A stretch of DNA of 37,195 nt from Actinotalea ferrariae. GTDB lineage: Bacteria > Actinomycetota > Actinomycetes > Actinomycetales > Cellulomonadaceae. Shown piece by piece: positions 15,408 through 23,989 of this stretch. A model generated the notes under the pieces. The model was not told the DNA's origin and did not search any database. It saw only the letters and a program-made list of their open reading frames with translations. The translations under genes were made by a program, and so were the position numbers. The stretch spans positions 1 through 37,195 of the forward strand of contig NZ_JACVQL010000052.1 in the NCBI RefSeq assembly GCF_019733465.1. The letters are read 5' to 3'. Numbering within the stretch: the stretch's first letter is position 1; every line of letters begins with the position of its first letter.

Positions 15408-16235
15408 TCAACCCGTGGTGACCTCCCACATCACGAGGTCGGAGCCCTCCACGGTGTGCACCGACCGCGGTCCGTCTCCTGCGCGCGACCGTCCGACGAC
15501 GTCGGCGACGCGCACCTCGAACGTCGTGCCGTCGGCCTCGTACCTCGTCACCGGGCCCGCCTCGACGTCGGGCGGGAGCGAGCTCGAGCCGCCGTCGGGC
15601 GTGCGGACGCACAGCCCGCCATCGATCCCGGCGTACACCTCGGCGCCACCGGGCAGCGAGGTCACGGCGCCCGACGGCCGGGCGTCGCAGGCCCAGACGA
15701 CGGGGTCGTCGGACGGGGTCGTCAGCGTCGAGCCGACCGCCCAGACGACGAGGCCCGCCGCGAGGGCACCCGGCACGAGCCGTCGCAGCGGCGGCCGTTC
15801 GGGCCGCTCGAGCAGCGCGAGGACCGCCCCCGTCACGCCGAGCCCGATGAGGCCGCCGACGGTGTTGAGCAGCAGGTCGTTCACGTCGAACGCCCGCCAG
15901 GCCCGACCGAGCGCGAGCGAGCCGAGCAGCTGTCCCGTCTCGATGACGAGCGGCACGGCCGCGCACGTCAGCACCAGGAGCTCGTACCGCCGGCGGACGA
16001 CGAGCGGCAGCAACAGCCCGAGCGGGATCGTCATGAGGACGTTGCGCTCGGCCTCCCAGGACCCCAGGAGGTCCGGCCGGCTCAGCACGAGGTTGATGCC
16101 GATCTCGCCGCCGCTCCCGGCGCCCGACCCCGTGCCGCGCAGGGGCAGGAACGCGGCAGCGGCGAGGGCGACGAGGTAGACGGCGAACGCCGCCGTCGCC
16201 ACGCGCCGTGCTGCCGGGGTCCGTAGGGAGCTCAC
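15408..16235 (-). CDS. VanZ-like membrane protein
   Basis: A 275-residue protein. Its VanZ-type core covers about residues 15-150: a first membrane helix, RNVLMTIPLGLLLPLVVRRR, an ETGQLLGSLALGRAWRAFDV loop and NDLLLNTVGGLIGLGVTGAV. A further membrane helix follows. A periplasmic-type C-terminal domain of about 100 residues then follows, with no family recognised. VanZ relatives raise teicoplanin tolerance or are of unknown function. The GTG at 16235 is preferred because GGGAGG lies 9 bp upstream. The frame stays open to 16352, but that extension has arginine-rich, non-conserved content. Confidence 0.82.
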   Translation of the reverse strand: MSSLRTPAARRVATAAFAVYLVALAAAAFLPLRGTGSGAGSGGEIGINLVLSRPDLLGSWEAERNVLMTIPLGLLLPLVVRRRYELLVLTCAAVPLVIETGQLLGSLALGRAWRAFDVNDLLLNTVGGLIGLGVTGAVLALLERPERPPLRRLVPGALAAGLVVWAVGSTLTTPSDDPVVWACDARPSGAVTSLPGGAEVYAGIDGGLCVRTPDGGSSSLPPDVEAGPVTRYEADGTTFEVRVADVVGRSRAGDGPRSVHTVEGSDLVMWEVTTG

Positions 16236-16538
16236 CGTGGGAACCTCCCACCCCGCTCGTGGCCGGCGCATCGGACCACGGGCGCGACCGCCCTCCCACC
16301 GCAGGTGGACCCGGCCCGACCGCGTGGCGGAAAGTTCGGAGACGCCAAGCACTGGTCCGATCGGGTGACACGTGTCACGATCAGGTGACGCGTGTCACCC
16401 GAACGGCCTAGCGCCGCCGGCAACACGCGTCACGCGACGACGTCGTCCGGCCCGGACCCGTCGTCGAGGCGCGCAGAGACGCGCGCCGCCCGCGCGCAGA
16501 GCGGCGTGCGGGAACCGTCGGGGGCGAAGGGAAGCACC
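16236..16538. other. divergent intergenic region between the VanZ-like and glucanase genes
   Basis: About 300 bp without a convincing gene, separating two divergent start codons. It contains the two palindromes at 16365-16399. A further half-site-like segment (ACACGCGTCACGCG, about 16423-16436) lies closer to the glucanase. No clear -10/-35 pair stands out. Confidence 0.6.
16365..16399. promoter_or_regulatory. pair of tandem palindromic operators
   Basis: GTGACACGTGTCAC (16365-16378) is a perfect 14-bp palindrome. GGTGACGCGTGTCACC (16384-16399) matches in seven of eight pairs. Their centres are 20 bp apart, close to two helical turns, so two dimers would sit on the same face of the DNA. The layout is typical for TetR- or LacI-like repressors. 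Either the VanZ-like gene or the glucanase, or both, may be the target. The regulator is not identified in this window. Confidence 0.65.
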
Positions 16539-18137
16539 ATGAGACAGCTACGGGCGTGGCTCACCGCGCTGGTCGTCGGAGCGCTGTGCGTCACGGGGGT
16601 CGCCGTGCCGGCGACGGCGGTAGGACCGGACCGGTTGCCCATCACGATCGCGAACAGCTCGGGTCGGGGCGAGCAGGTCTTCGTCCACGTGCTCGGCACC
16701 AACCTGGCGACCGGACGGCTCGGCTGGGTCGACGGGGGCGGCACGTTCCACGCGTGGCCGGCGGGGTCGCTCCCGCCGTCGCCCGCTCCGGACAGCGCCA
16801 TCGCGGGGCCGGGCAACGGCGGCTCGGTCACCGTGCAGATCCCGCGCGGCTTCTCGGGCCGCATCTACTTCTCGTTCGGGCAGAAGGTGCCGTTCTCGCT
16901 CACGCCGGACGGCCTCGTGCAGCCCGCGCCGTGGGCGGCGGGCGACCCGACCCGCGACATCCTGTTCGACTGGAGCGAGCTCACCTACAACGACGACGGC
17001 CTGTGGCTGAACAGCTCGCAGGTCGACATGTTCGCCGTGCCGCACTCGGTGAGCGTCACCGGCGCCTCGGGCGCCACGCGCACCACCGGCACCCTCGTGG
17101 CGAACGGCCGCCAGCAGGTCATCGACGCGATGCGCGCCAGCCCCGACTGGGCTCGCACGGTCGTCACGCGCGGCGACGGCACCGTGCTGCGCGTGCTCTC
17201 GCCCGGCAAGGCCGCGAGCGCCGGCCTGCTGAGCGCGGGCTACCTGGACGGCTACATCGCCTCGGCGTGGAACGCCTACACGACGCGCACGCTGACGGTG
17301 CAGCCGTTCGGCGACCGCCCGGAGATCCGCTACACCGGCCGCACGAGCGGCACCACGATGAGGTTCACGGACACGTCGGGGCGCGAGGTCGCGGCGTTCG
17401 AGCGGCCGTCGTCGGCCGACGTGTGGGGCTGCGACGGCCGCCTGCACGCGCCGAACGACCAGGTGGTCGGGCCGATCGCACGCACGCTCTGCGCCGCGCT
17501 GTTCCGCGGGACGCTCGGCACCAGCAGCGTGGAGCCCGTGCTCGACGCCTCGCAGTTCTACCGCAGCAGCCCGCCCAACGTGTACGGGCGCGTCATCCAC
17601 GCGGCCATGACGGACGGCCGTGCCTACGCCTTCGCGTTCGACGACGTCGGCGCGTTCGAGTCGCTCGTGCACGACGGCGACCCGCGCAGCGCGCGCGTCG
17701 ACCTCACGCCGTTCACGGGCGGCGGCGGCGGTGGCGGTGGCGCGACGGGGACCGGGGCCGTGCGCTCCGGCGTGTCCGGCAAGTGCCTCGACGTCTCCGG
17801 TGGCAACAGCGCCAACGGCACCGCGGTGCAGCTCTGGGACTGCAACGGGACCGCCGCCCAGCGCTGGACGTTCGGCAACGACGGCACGCTGCGCGCCCTG
17901 GGCAAGTGCCTGGACGTCGCCGAGTGGGGCACCGCCAACGGCTCCAAGCTCCACATCTGGGACTGCAACCCCGGCCAGTCGAACCAGACCTGGGTGCGGC
18001 AGGGCAGCTCCTACCGCAACCCCGCGTCCGGCCGGTGCCTGGACAACCCCAGCAACCAGGCCGTGAACGGCAACCGCATCCAGCTCTGGGACTGCTTCGG
18101 CAACAGCGCCCAGTGGTGGTCGGTCCCGGGCGCGTGA
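16539..18137 (+). CDS. secreted GH64 beta-1,3-glucanase with C-terminal ricin-type CBM13
   Basis: A 532-residue secreted enzyme. A signal peptide ends near residue 27 (VAVPATA-VG). The GH64 catalytic domain (about 30-390) has Glu147 and Asp163 in FDWSELTYNDDG and SSQVDMFAVPHSV. Their 16-residue spacing equals the Glu154/Asp170 pair of the Streptomyces matensis laminaripentaose-producing glucanase as I recall it. A glycine-rich linker (about 393-402) leads to a ricin B lectin domain with three repeats, each ending in a WDC-X-QxW/QWW pattern, for binding glucan. The same arrangement is known in yeast-lysing Oerskovia/Cellulosimicrobium glucanases. It would degrade fungal cell-wall laminarin. 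The ATG at 16539 follows GAAGGGA. Confidence 0.93.
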   Translation: MRQLRAWLTALVVGALCVTGVAVPATAVGPDRLPITIANSSGRGEQVFVHVLGTNLATGRLGWVDGGGTFHAWPAGSLPPSPAPDSAIAGPGNGGSVTVQIPRGFSGRIYFSFGQKVPFSLTPDGLVQPAPWAAGDPTRDILFDWSELTYNDDGLWLNSSQVDMFAVPHSVSVTGASGATRTTGTLVANGRQQVIDAMRASPDWARTVVTRGDGTVLRVLSPGKAASAGLLSAGYLDGYIASAWNAYTTRTLTVQPFGDRPEIRYTGRTSGTTMRFTDTSGREVAAFERPSSADVWGCDGRLHAPNDQVVGPIARTLCAALFRGTLGTSSVEPVLDASQFYRSSPPNVYGRVIHAAMTDGRAYAFAFDDVGAFESLVHDGDPRSARVDLTPFTGGGGGGGGATGTGAVRSGVSGKCLDVSGGNSANGTAVQLWDCNGTAAQRWTFGNDGTLRALGKCLDVAEWGTANGSKLHIWDCNPGQSNQTWVRQGSSYRNPASGRCLDNPSNQAVNGNRIQLWDCFGNSAQWWSVPGA

Positions 18138-18159
18138 CCTGACCGGCTCGGCCCGGCTC

Positions 18160-18200
18160 GCCGGCCGCACCGGGGTCCTGGGGGACCCGGTGCGGCCGGC
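18160..18200. terminator. strong hairpin, probably a bidirectional terminator
   Basis: An 18-bp stem (GCCGGCCGCACCGGG-GTCC paired with GGACCCGGTGCGGCCGGC, one bulged G) with a 4-nt TGGG loop. It lies between the convergent glucanase (stop 18137) and methyltransferase (stop 18206). There is no T-tract, as is usual for actinobacterial terminators. Confidence 0.85.
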
Positions 18201-18205
18201 GGCCG

Positions 18206-19333
18206 TCAGCGGCGCGCGACGAAGTACGCGTTGAACGGGTCGGCGTCGACCTGCTTCTGCTCGACCTCGGCGAAGCCGGCGTCCGCGAGCATCGACGCCG
18301 CGAGCTCGACGCCCCACACGGTGCCCAGGCCGGCGCCGCCCAGCCCGAGCGACACGTTCATGCAGTGGTACGTCGAGATGGCGTACAGGTACGTCGCCCA
18401 CGGCAGGTCGACGTTCTGCTCGACCCGGCTCGACGCCTTGATGTCGACCATGAGGAACGTCCCGCCCGGACGGAGCGCACGCCGCACGTTGGCGAGCACC
18501 GCGGCCGGCTCGGCCTGGTCGTGGACGGCGTCGAACGCCGTGACGAGGTCGAAGCGGGCCTCGTCGCGGAGCTGCGCGACGTCGACGACCTCGAACGTCG
18601 CGTTGTCCAGGCCCATCTCGAGCGCCTCGCGGCGGGCCGCCTCGATCGCGGTCGCCGAGAAGTCGAGTCCCGTGAACCGGCTGGCCGGGAAGGCCCGGGC
18701 CATGAGGTTGACGGCGTGACCGCGGCCGCAGCCGACGTCGGCCACGTCGATCCCCTCGCGCAGCAGGTCCGCGAGGCCGGGCACGAGCGGCAGGATCCCC
18801 TCGAGCAGCGCGGCGTCGTGCACCGCGGCGCTCGTCTCCGCCATGTTGCGGTGGAAGTGCGGGTAGTCCGCGTACGAGAGCCCGCCGCCGTCGCGGAAGC
18901 GCGCGACCGTCTCGTGCTCGACGTCACCCATCATCGCGACGTGCTGCATGAGGATCGCCATGTTGTTCGGCCCCGCCGCCGACGTCAGGACGGCGGCGTG
19001 CTCGGCCGGGAGCCGGTACGTCCCCGTCGTCGGGTCGTACCGGACGACCCGGGCGGCCGTCATGCCGCCGAGCCACTCGCGGACGTAGCGCTCCTCGAGG
19101 TCAGCGGCGTCGGCGATCTGCTCGCTGGTCGCCGCCGGCAGCGATGCCATGGTCTCGAACAGACCGGTCTGGTGACCGGTGCTCGTCAGGATGGCGAGTG
19201 CCGCGTCGTTGAGCACGCCGAGCATCCGCCCGGCGAAGGCCTCGGCGGCCGCCTGGTCGAGCGCGGGCGCCTCGGCCACCTGTGCGGTCACGTCGTCCCC
19301 GGTGTGCAGGCGACTCGTCGTCATCGCGGTCAT
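18206..19333 (-). CDS. class I SAM-dependent methyltransferase with winged-helix N-terminus (Rv2258c-like)
   Basis: A 375-residue protein. Residues about 30-125 are a winged-helix-like dimerisation domain (GLFETMASLPAATSEQIADA, ERYVREWLGGMTAARVV). The Rossmann methyltransferase domain follows, with motif I VADVGCGRGHAVNLMA starting at residue 197, GLDFSATAIEAAR, and the post-motif LRPGGTFLMVDIKAS. This resembles mycobacterial Rv2258c and small-molecule O-methyltransferases; the substrate is unknown. The ATG at 19333 has GGAGGACC upstream. The frame is open to 19444, but that stretch overlaps the preceding SemiSWEET-like gene. Confidence 0.88.
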   Translation of the reverse strand: MTAMTTSRLHTGDDVTAQVAEAPALDQAAAEAFAGRMLGVLNDAALAILTSTGHQTGLFETMASLPAATSEQIADAADLEERYVREWLGGMTAARVVRYDPTTGTYRLPAEHAAVLTSAAGPNNMAILMQHVAMMGDVEHETVARFRDGGGLSYADYPHFHRNMAETSAAVHDAALLEGILPLVPGLADLLREGIDVADVGCGRGHAVNLMARAFPASRFTGLDFSATAIEAARREALEMGLDNATFEVVDVAQLRDEARFDLVTAFDAVHDQAEPAAVLANVRRALRPGGTFLMVDIKASSRVEQNVDLPWATYLYAISTYHCMNVSLGLGGAGLGTVWGVELAASMLADAGFAEVEQKQVDADPFNAYFVARR

Positions 19334-19733
19334 GGGTGTGGTCCTCCGGTTCTGCCGGGCCCCTGTGGCCGGCTCCCGTCGACCGTAGGAACGCGGGTGC
19401 GCGCCCCGCGTCGGGCGAATCGTGCGTCCTGCGCGAGCGCGCATGGGGCGTACGGCGCATGCCCTCGCGGCGGGGGCGGTGGCGCAGGTACATGCCCAGC
19501 ATGAGCGCCGTCGTCACCACGTAGAACGCGTGCAGGGCCCAGATCGGGCCGGCCGGCAGGCTGAGGACGTAGACCGCGTGCACCGCGTTGCCCAGGTTGC
19601 TCATCAGGAGGCTCGACAGGCTGTACGACGTGAGGTCCTTGGTGCGCAGCGCCTTGGCGATCATGGGCAGGGTGCTGCCGGCGAAGATCAGGGTCGAGAC
19701 GCTGCCGGCGGCGAGCGCGGGGTCGAACGACAT
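19101..19733 (-). CDS. SemiSWEET/PQ-loop-like membrane protein with an overlapping, possibly frameshifted 3' end
   Basis: The first 90 residues form a three-helix SemiSWEET-like unit: VSTLIFAGSTLPMIAKALRT, KDLTSYSLSSLLMSNLGNAV and ALHAFYVVTTALMLGMYLRH. The canonical Pro-Gln is replaced by Pro-Met. Such proteins dimerise to transport sugars. The remaining 120 residues are Arg/Pro/Gly-rich, lack any family look, and overlap the methyltransferase gene by 233 bp. A natural protein of this family would end near residue 95, about 19445. A frameshift there is possible: the other frame stops in an ATGA overlap at the methyltransferase start. GGAAGGAG precedes the ATG at 19733. Confidence 0.6.
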   Translation of the reverse strand: MSFDPALAAGSVSTLIFAGSTLPMIAKALRTKDLTSYSLSSLLMSNLGNAVHAVYVLSLPAGPIWALHAFYVVTTALMLGMYLRHRPRREGMRRTPHARSRRTHDSPDAGRAPAFLRSTGAGHRGPAEPEDHTHDRDDDESPAHRGRRDRTGGRGARARPGGRRGLRRADARRAQRRGTRHPDEHRSPDRSVRDHGIAAGGDQRADRRRR

Positions 19734-19881
19734 GGCCGCGCTCCTTCCGTCGTCGGCGGTCCGGGTGCTCCGACGGTAGGGGTGCGCGACCCGGCGCCGC
19801 GTCGGGATTTCGGTGCAGACGGACGCGGGCCCGATGGGTGAGGTGGTGCAGGCACGGCACGTGGCTCGGCCACGGCACGCG

Positions 19882-21510
19882 TCAGCCGCGGCGCGGCAGC
19901 CCGTGCTCGTGCGCCCACGCCGCGGCTGCGGTGCGCGACGTCACGCCGATCTTGGCGAAGATGTTGGCGAGGTGACGGCTGACCGTCTTCTCGCTGATCA
20001 CGAGCGTCTCGGCCACCGCCCGGTTGGTCATCCCGGTGGCCACGCACGAGAGGACCTCGCCCTCGCGCTCGGTGAGCCCGGCGGGAAGCCGGGACGCGTC
20101 GAGGCGCCGGACGTCGGGCAGGGCGCCGAGCTCCCGGTAGATCGCGAGCGCCGTCGCGCGGTCGCCGGCGGCGACCTCGTGGCGCCCCGCCCCGAGGTGC
20201 GCCTGGGCGAGGAGCTCGTAGACCTTCGCCGTCTCGTACCGGCAGCGCAGGCCGCGGTACTCGCGCGCCGCGGCCTCGAGGGACGCGACGGCGTCGGCGT
20301 ACCGCGACTGCGCTACCTGCATCGCGCCGCGGGCGTGCGCCGCCCAGGCGCGCAGGCCCGGGGTGTCGTACTGCTGGCGGGTCTCCTCCAGCCGGGCGCA
20401 CCAGCGGGCGGCCTCGTCGGCCAGGCCGAGCCCGAGCGCCACCTCCACCCCTGACGCCAGGAGCCGTGCGCACGCGAGACCGTCCCGGCCGGCCACGGCT
20501 CCGGACAGGCCCGACCACGCCGCCTCGCCGTCGCCGAGGGCATGACGCAGCAGCGACTCGCCCGGCTGCGGCTCGACGCCGAGCGTCCGCGCCCGGGCGA
20601 ACGCGGCGAGCGCACCGTCGTGGTCGCCGCGCCGCCGCCGGATCTCCCCGAGCTCGTAGAAGGCCTCGCCCGCCACCCAGTTGTTGCGGCCTTCGAGCTC
20701 GAGGCCGCTGCGTTCGATGCCCTCCTCGGCGTCGGCCCACCCACCCTCGGTGCACCTCAGCTGGAGGCGGTGCACCCGGCAGATCCCCGAGAAGACGACC
20801 TCGCCGCGGAACCGCTCGCACCACTGCTCGGTCGCGCGGGTCCACGCCCGCATGCGCTCGAGGTCGCCGAGCTCGTGGCACGCGTGGATGACGGTGCAGT
20901 ACACCTCGCCGGCCCACTCGGGCGGCATGCCGCCGGCCAGCACGGGGAGCATCGCCTCGTCCAGCCGCCCGAACCCCGCCGAGGTCCGCCCGCGCCGCAG
21001 GTCGGCGAGGCCCGCGAGCACGAGGTGGAGCGACCGCAGGGCCGGCGCGCGCGTGCCCTGCGCGATGCGGGCGACGTCGTCGGCGGCGCGGTCCAGCGCG
21101 GGCAGGTCCCACCGGGCGAGCGCCAGGGACCCGTCCAGGTACGCGAGGTACCCGTGCGCCGTCCCCTCCGCCCGGTCGGTCAGCAGGCGACGGGCGCGGT
21201 GGAGCCAGCCCGACGTCACCGCGACGTCGCCGCGCGTGAACCACAGGAGCGCGAGGTCGAGCGCCCGCATCGCGGCGCCCTCGGCGTCGCCGTCGTCCTC
21301 GAGGACCTGGAACGCGAGCTCGGTGACCTCGAGCGACTCCTGGACCTCCCCGACCCACCACGCCGCGCCGCCGAGGAGCGCGAGGTCGGCCGCTCCCAGC
21401 TCCCCGGCCGACCGCGCCTGCGACAGCGAGCGGTAGGCGGTGCCCCAGTCACCCTCGCCGTACGCGGCACGCGCGGCGGTGAGCACGTCGGTGTGGTCCA
21501 TGGTGTCCAC
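19882..21510 (-). CDS. LuxR-family regulator with TPR-like repeats
   Basis: A 542-residue protein. Most of it (1-470) is made of helical, Ala-rich repeats of the tetratricopeptide type (LSQARSAGELGAADLALLGG, FYELGEIRRRRGDHDGALAA, YELLAQAHLGAGRHEVAAGD). The C-terminal LuxR/GerE helix-turn-helix is clear: LTEREGEVLSCVATGMTNRA, then AETLVISEKTVSRHLANIFA. No receiver or ATPase domain is seen. The first start is a GTG at 21510; the ATG at 21501, three codons later, is equally plausible, and neither has a strong ribosome site. Ligand and targets are unknown. The divergent neighbourhood does not show an obvious regulon. Confidence 0.88.
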   Translation of the reverse strand: MDTMDHTDVLTAARAAYGEGDWGTAYRSLSQARSAGELGAADLALLGGAAWWVGEVQESLEVTELAFQVLEDDGDAEGAAMRALDLALLWFTRGDVAVTSGWLHRARRLLTDRAEGTAHGYLAYLDGSLALARWDLPALDRAADDVARIAQGTRAPALRSLHLVLAGLADLRRGRTSAGFGRLDEAMLPVLAGGMPPEWAGEVYCTVIHACHELGDLERMRAWTRATEQWCERFRGEVVFSGICRVHRLQLRCTEGGWADAEEGIERSGLELEGRNNWVAGEAFYELGEIRRRRGDHDGALAAFARARTLGVEPQPGESLLRHALGDGEAAWSGLSGAVAGRDGLACARLLASGVEVALGLGLADEAARWCARLEETRQQYDTPGLRAWAAHARGAMQVAQSRYADAVASLEAAAREYRGLRCRYETAKVYELLAQAHLGAGRHEVAAGDRATALAIYRELGALPDVRRLDASRLPAGLTEREGEVLSCVATGMTNRAVAETLVISEKTVSRHLANIFAKIGVTSRTAAAAWAHEHGLPRRG

Positions 21511-21586
21511 AGACGCTAGACCTCGTGACGCCCCGCGCGGGAGCCCCGGCGGGCCTGTGACCGCGCCGACGGCGGCGGTGCGGCTG

Positions 21587-22618
21587 TCAGTCGGGCGGGG
21601 TGATCGATCGCGCGCGCTGCCGGGCGCCGGCGACGCCGTAGGGGTAGTCGTCGACGCGCGGCGTGCTGGCCTCGCTGAGCCGCGCGACCTCCTCGGGGGT
21701 CAGCACGAGGTCGGCGGCGCCCAGGTTGTCCGCGAGCTGCTCGACGGTCCGGGCGCCGAGGATCACCGAGGTGACGGCGGGCTGCGCCGCGAGCCACGCG
21801 AGCGCGACCTGGGACATCGTCGCCCCGCGGCCGTCGGCCACCTCGCGGACGGCGTCGACCACCTGCCACGTGCGCTCGTCGGCGTTGCGCGCGGCCCACG
21901 CCTCCATGCCCCGCGCCGGGTTCTCGCCCAGCCGGGTGGCGCCCGTGGGGTCGACGTCGCGCTGGTACTTGCCGGTCAACCAGCCGCCCGCGAGCGGGGA
22001 CCACGGCAGCAGCCCGACGCCGGCGTCGAGCGCCGCCGGCACGACCTCGTGCTCGATGTCGCGGACCAGGAGGTTGTACTGCGGCTGGAGCGTCACGGGC
22101 GCTGCCCAGCCGTGCGCCCGCGCGACGTGGACCGCCTTGGTGAGCTGCCAGCCGAGGTAGTTCGAGAAGCCGTAGTACGAGATCTTGCCGGCGGTGACGG
22201 CGTCGTCGAGGAAGCGCAGCGTCTCCTCGACCGGGGTGTGCGCGTCCCAGGCGTGCATCTGGTAGAGGTCGACGTGGTCGACGCCGAGGCGCCGGAGCGA
22301 CGCGTCGAGGGCGTCCCGCAGGTGGCGCCGGGAGAGCCCGAGGTCGTTGAGGCCGTCGCCCATCGCGAACCGGCCCTTGGTCGCGATGACGAGCTGGCCG
22401 GCGTCGGTCGGGTGCGCCGCCAGCCAGCGGCCGATGATCTCCTCCGAGACGCCACGGCTGTAGACGTCCGCGGTGTCGAGGAACGTGCCGCCGGCCTCGA
22501 CGAACGCCGTCATGATCCGGCCCGACGTCTCCTCGTCCGCCTCGGCGCCGAACGTCATGGTGCCGAGCGTGTGCGTGGAGACGACGGTCCCGCTGCACCC
22601 CAGCGTGCGGTACTGCAT
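21587..22618 (-). CDS. aldo/keto reductase
   Basis: A 343-residue NADPH-dependent aldo/keto reductase. The catalytic tetrad is visible: Asp and Tyr in FLDTADVYSRG, Lys in LVIATKGRF and His in VDLYQMHAWD. The C-terminal cofactor-binding segment TSVILGARTVEQLADNL is also present. The length and the LGCSGTVVSTHTLGTMTFGA start resemble AKR11/YajO-type proteins that reduce aldehydes. The ATG at 22618 follows GGAGGAACC, so the open frame up to 22654 is not used. It may be a stand-alone housekeeping reductase. Confidence 0.9.
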   Translation of the reverse strand: MQYRTLGCSGTVVSTHTLGTMTFGAEADEETSGRIMTAFVEAGGTFLDTADVYSRGVSEEIIGRWLAAHPTDAGQLVIATKGRFAMGDGLNDLGLSRRHLRDALDASLRRLGVDHVDLYQMHAWDAHTPVEETLRFLDDAVTAGKISYYGFSNYLGWQLTKAVHVARAHGWAAPVTLQPQYNLLVRDIEHEVVPAALDAGVGLLPWSPLAGGWLTGKYQRDVDPTGATRLGENPARGMEAWAARNADERTWQVVDAVREVADGRGATMSQVALAWLAAQPAVTSVILGARTVEQLADNLGAADLVLTPEEVARLSEASTPRVDDYPYGVAGARQRARSITPPD

Positions 22619-22702
22619 GGTTCCTCCTGCGGATCGTGACGGCTGCTCGGCCATGGTGCGTCGTCGTGCGTCGGGCCGCGCGCTGACCCTGCACGGGTCA
22701 GG

Positions 22703-23932
22703 TCAGCGTGGCGTCGCCTCGTAGGTGTGGCCCGCCGCGCGGAGACGATCGACCAGCACGTCGCCGATGCCGGCGGCGGGTGTGAGCGACCCGGCGCGCC
22801 CGGGCAGCCGGTCCTCGTCGAGGGCGAGCGCGAGCGACGCCTCGCCGAGCATCACGGCGGTGGCGGCGTAGCCCGGGTCGCCCGGACCGGAGGCGACCGC
22901 GCGGTACTGGCGGCCCGACGTCGCGGTCGCGCGGACGTCCATCCGGAACCACCCGGTCCGACGGGTCTCCTCGTCCGGGCCGGTGCCGGGCTCGGGCAGG
23001 ACCCGGTCGAGCAGGTCACGCGTCGGCGGGAGGGCGAACGCGGCCGCACCGACCGCGAGCCCCGCGGTCAGGCCGTACGCGCGCGCGGCACCGCGGGCTC
23101 CGCGGCCGGTGCCGGCGACCTCGCCGTAGCGCAGGTCGCGGCCGTAGGCCCAGCCCTGCAGCGCGTTGGACCGGCGGACGATGCGCGAGTTCACGGACGC
23201 CATCGGGAAAGGCGCCACCCAGCGGCCGTCGCTCAGCCGCCGGGGACCGGTGGAGTCGGGCGGCTGCGGCGCCTCCGGCTCCGCCGCGCGGTCCGGACTC
23301 AGCGCGAACGGGTCGGCGAGCAGCCGCCGGACCGAGCCGTCGCTCGCGGCGAGCTCGACGATGCCGCGCATCGAGGCGACGGTCCCGCCGCTCACGCCAC
23401 CCCGCGCCCGGGCGACGGTCAGGACGTGGCCGAGCGGTCCGGCGCCGTCGGCCGCGACGCGTCGGTGCAGCGTGAGGACGGCGAGGTCGGACGGGACCGA
23501 GTCGTAGCCGCAGCCGTGCACGAGCCGCGCCCCGGACGCGCGCGCGACGTCGTCGTACCGGTCGATCGCCTGCCGGACGAACGGCACCTCGCCGGTCAGG
23601 TCGGCGTAGTGGGTGCCGGCGCGTGCGCACGCCTCCACGACCGGCAGGCCGTGACGCAGGTAGGGCCCGACCGTGCTCACGACGACGCGCGCCGAGCCCG
23701 CCATCGCGGCGAGCGAGGTCGGGTCCGAGACGTCCGCGACCAGGACGGGCCAGTCCCGCGCGCGGCCGGGCAGCTCGTCGCGCACCTGCTCGACCTTGTC
23801 GCGCGACCGCCCCGCGAGCGCGATCCGGGTGCCCTCGGGTGCGTGCCGGGCGAGGTGCTCGGCGACGAGCCGCCCGACGAAGCCGCTCGCGCCGAAGACG
23901 ACGACGTCGTGGTCCAGCGTGCCGAGGCTCAT
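22703..23932 (-). CDS. saccharopine dehydrogenase-like oxidoreductase (trans-acting enoyl reductase family)
   Basis: A 409-residue protein. The N-terminal Rossmann fold is marked by [20 protein letters not shown] (about residues 9-28), [14 protein letters not shown] and [21 protein letters not shown] central [16 protein letters not shown] motif is typical of the mycobacterial Rv2449c/Rv2953 group, where the relative acts as an enoyl reductase in phthiocerol-type lipid synthesis. True saccharopine dehydrogenase activity is unlikely. No polyketide or lipid gene is nearby, so the substrate here is unknown. The start is the ATG at 23932, 57 bp from a divergent alcohol dehydrogenase gene. Confidence 0.85.
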   Translation of the reverse strand: MSLGTLDHDVVVFGASGFVGRLVAEHLARHAPEGTRIALAGRSRDKVEQVRDELPGRARDWPVLVADVSDPTSLAAMAGSARVVVSTVGPYLRHGLPVVEACARAGTHYADLTGEVPFVRQAIDRYDDVARASGARLVHGCGYDSVPSDLAVLTLHRRVAADGAGPLGHVLTVARARGGVSGGTVASMRGIVELAASDGSVRRLLADPFALSPDRAAEPEAPQPPDSTGPRRLSDGRWVAPFPMASVNSRIVRRSNALQGWAYGRDLRYGEVAGTGRGARGAARAYGLTAGLAVGAAAFALPPTRDLLDRVLPEPGTGPDEETRRTGWFRMDVRATATSGRQYRAVASGPGDPGYAATAVMLGEASLALALDEDRLPGRAGSLTPAAGIGDVLVDRLRAAGHTYEATPR

Positions 23933-23975
23933 CGGGCGATGCTCGCCGCGAGGCGCGCGCCCCGCAACCGCCGCC

Positions 23976-23981
23976 TACCCT
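23976..23981 (+). promoter_or_regulatory. possible -10 element for leaderless transcription of the alcohol dehydrogenase gene
   Basis: TACCCT fits the actinobacterial TAnnnT pattern and ends 8 bp before the ATG at 23990. No Shine-Dalgarno sequence is visible upstream of that ATG. A transcript starting at or next to the ATG would explain this. The evidence is positional only. Confidence 0.35.
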
Positions 23982-23989
23982 TGGGCACC

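Noticed and set aside
15408-16352. Longer VanZ-like protein starting at 16352
   Set aside because: The extra 39 residues are Arg-rich without a membrane segment, and a good ribosome site serves the GTG at 16235. Not fully excluded.
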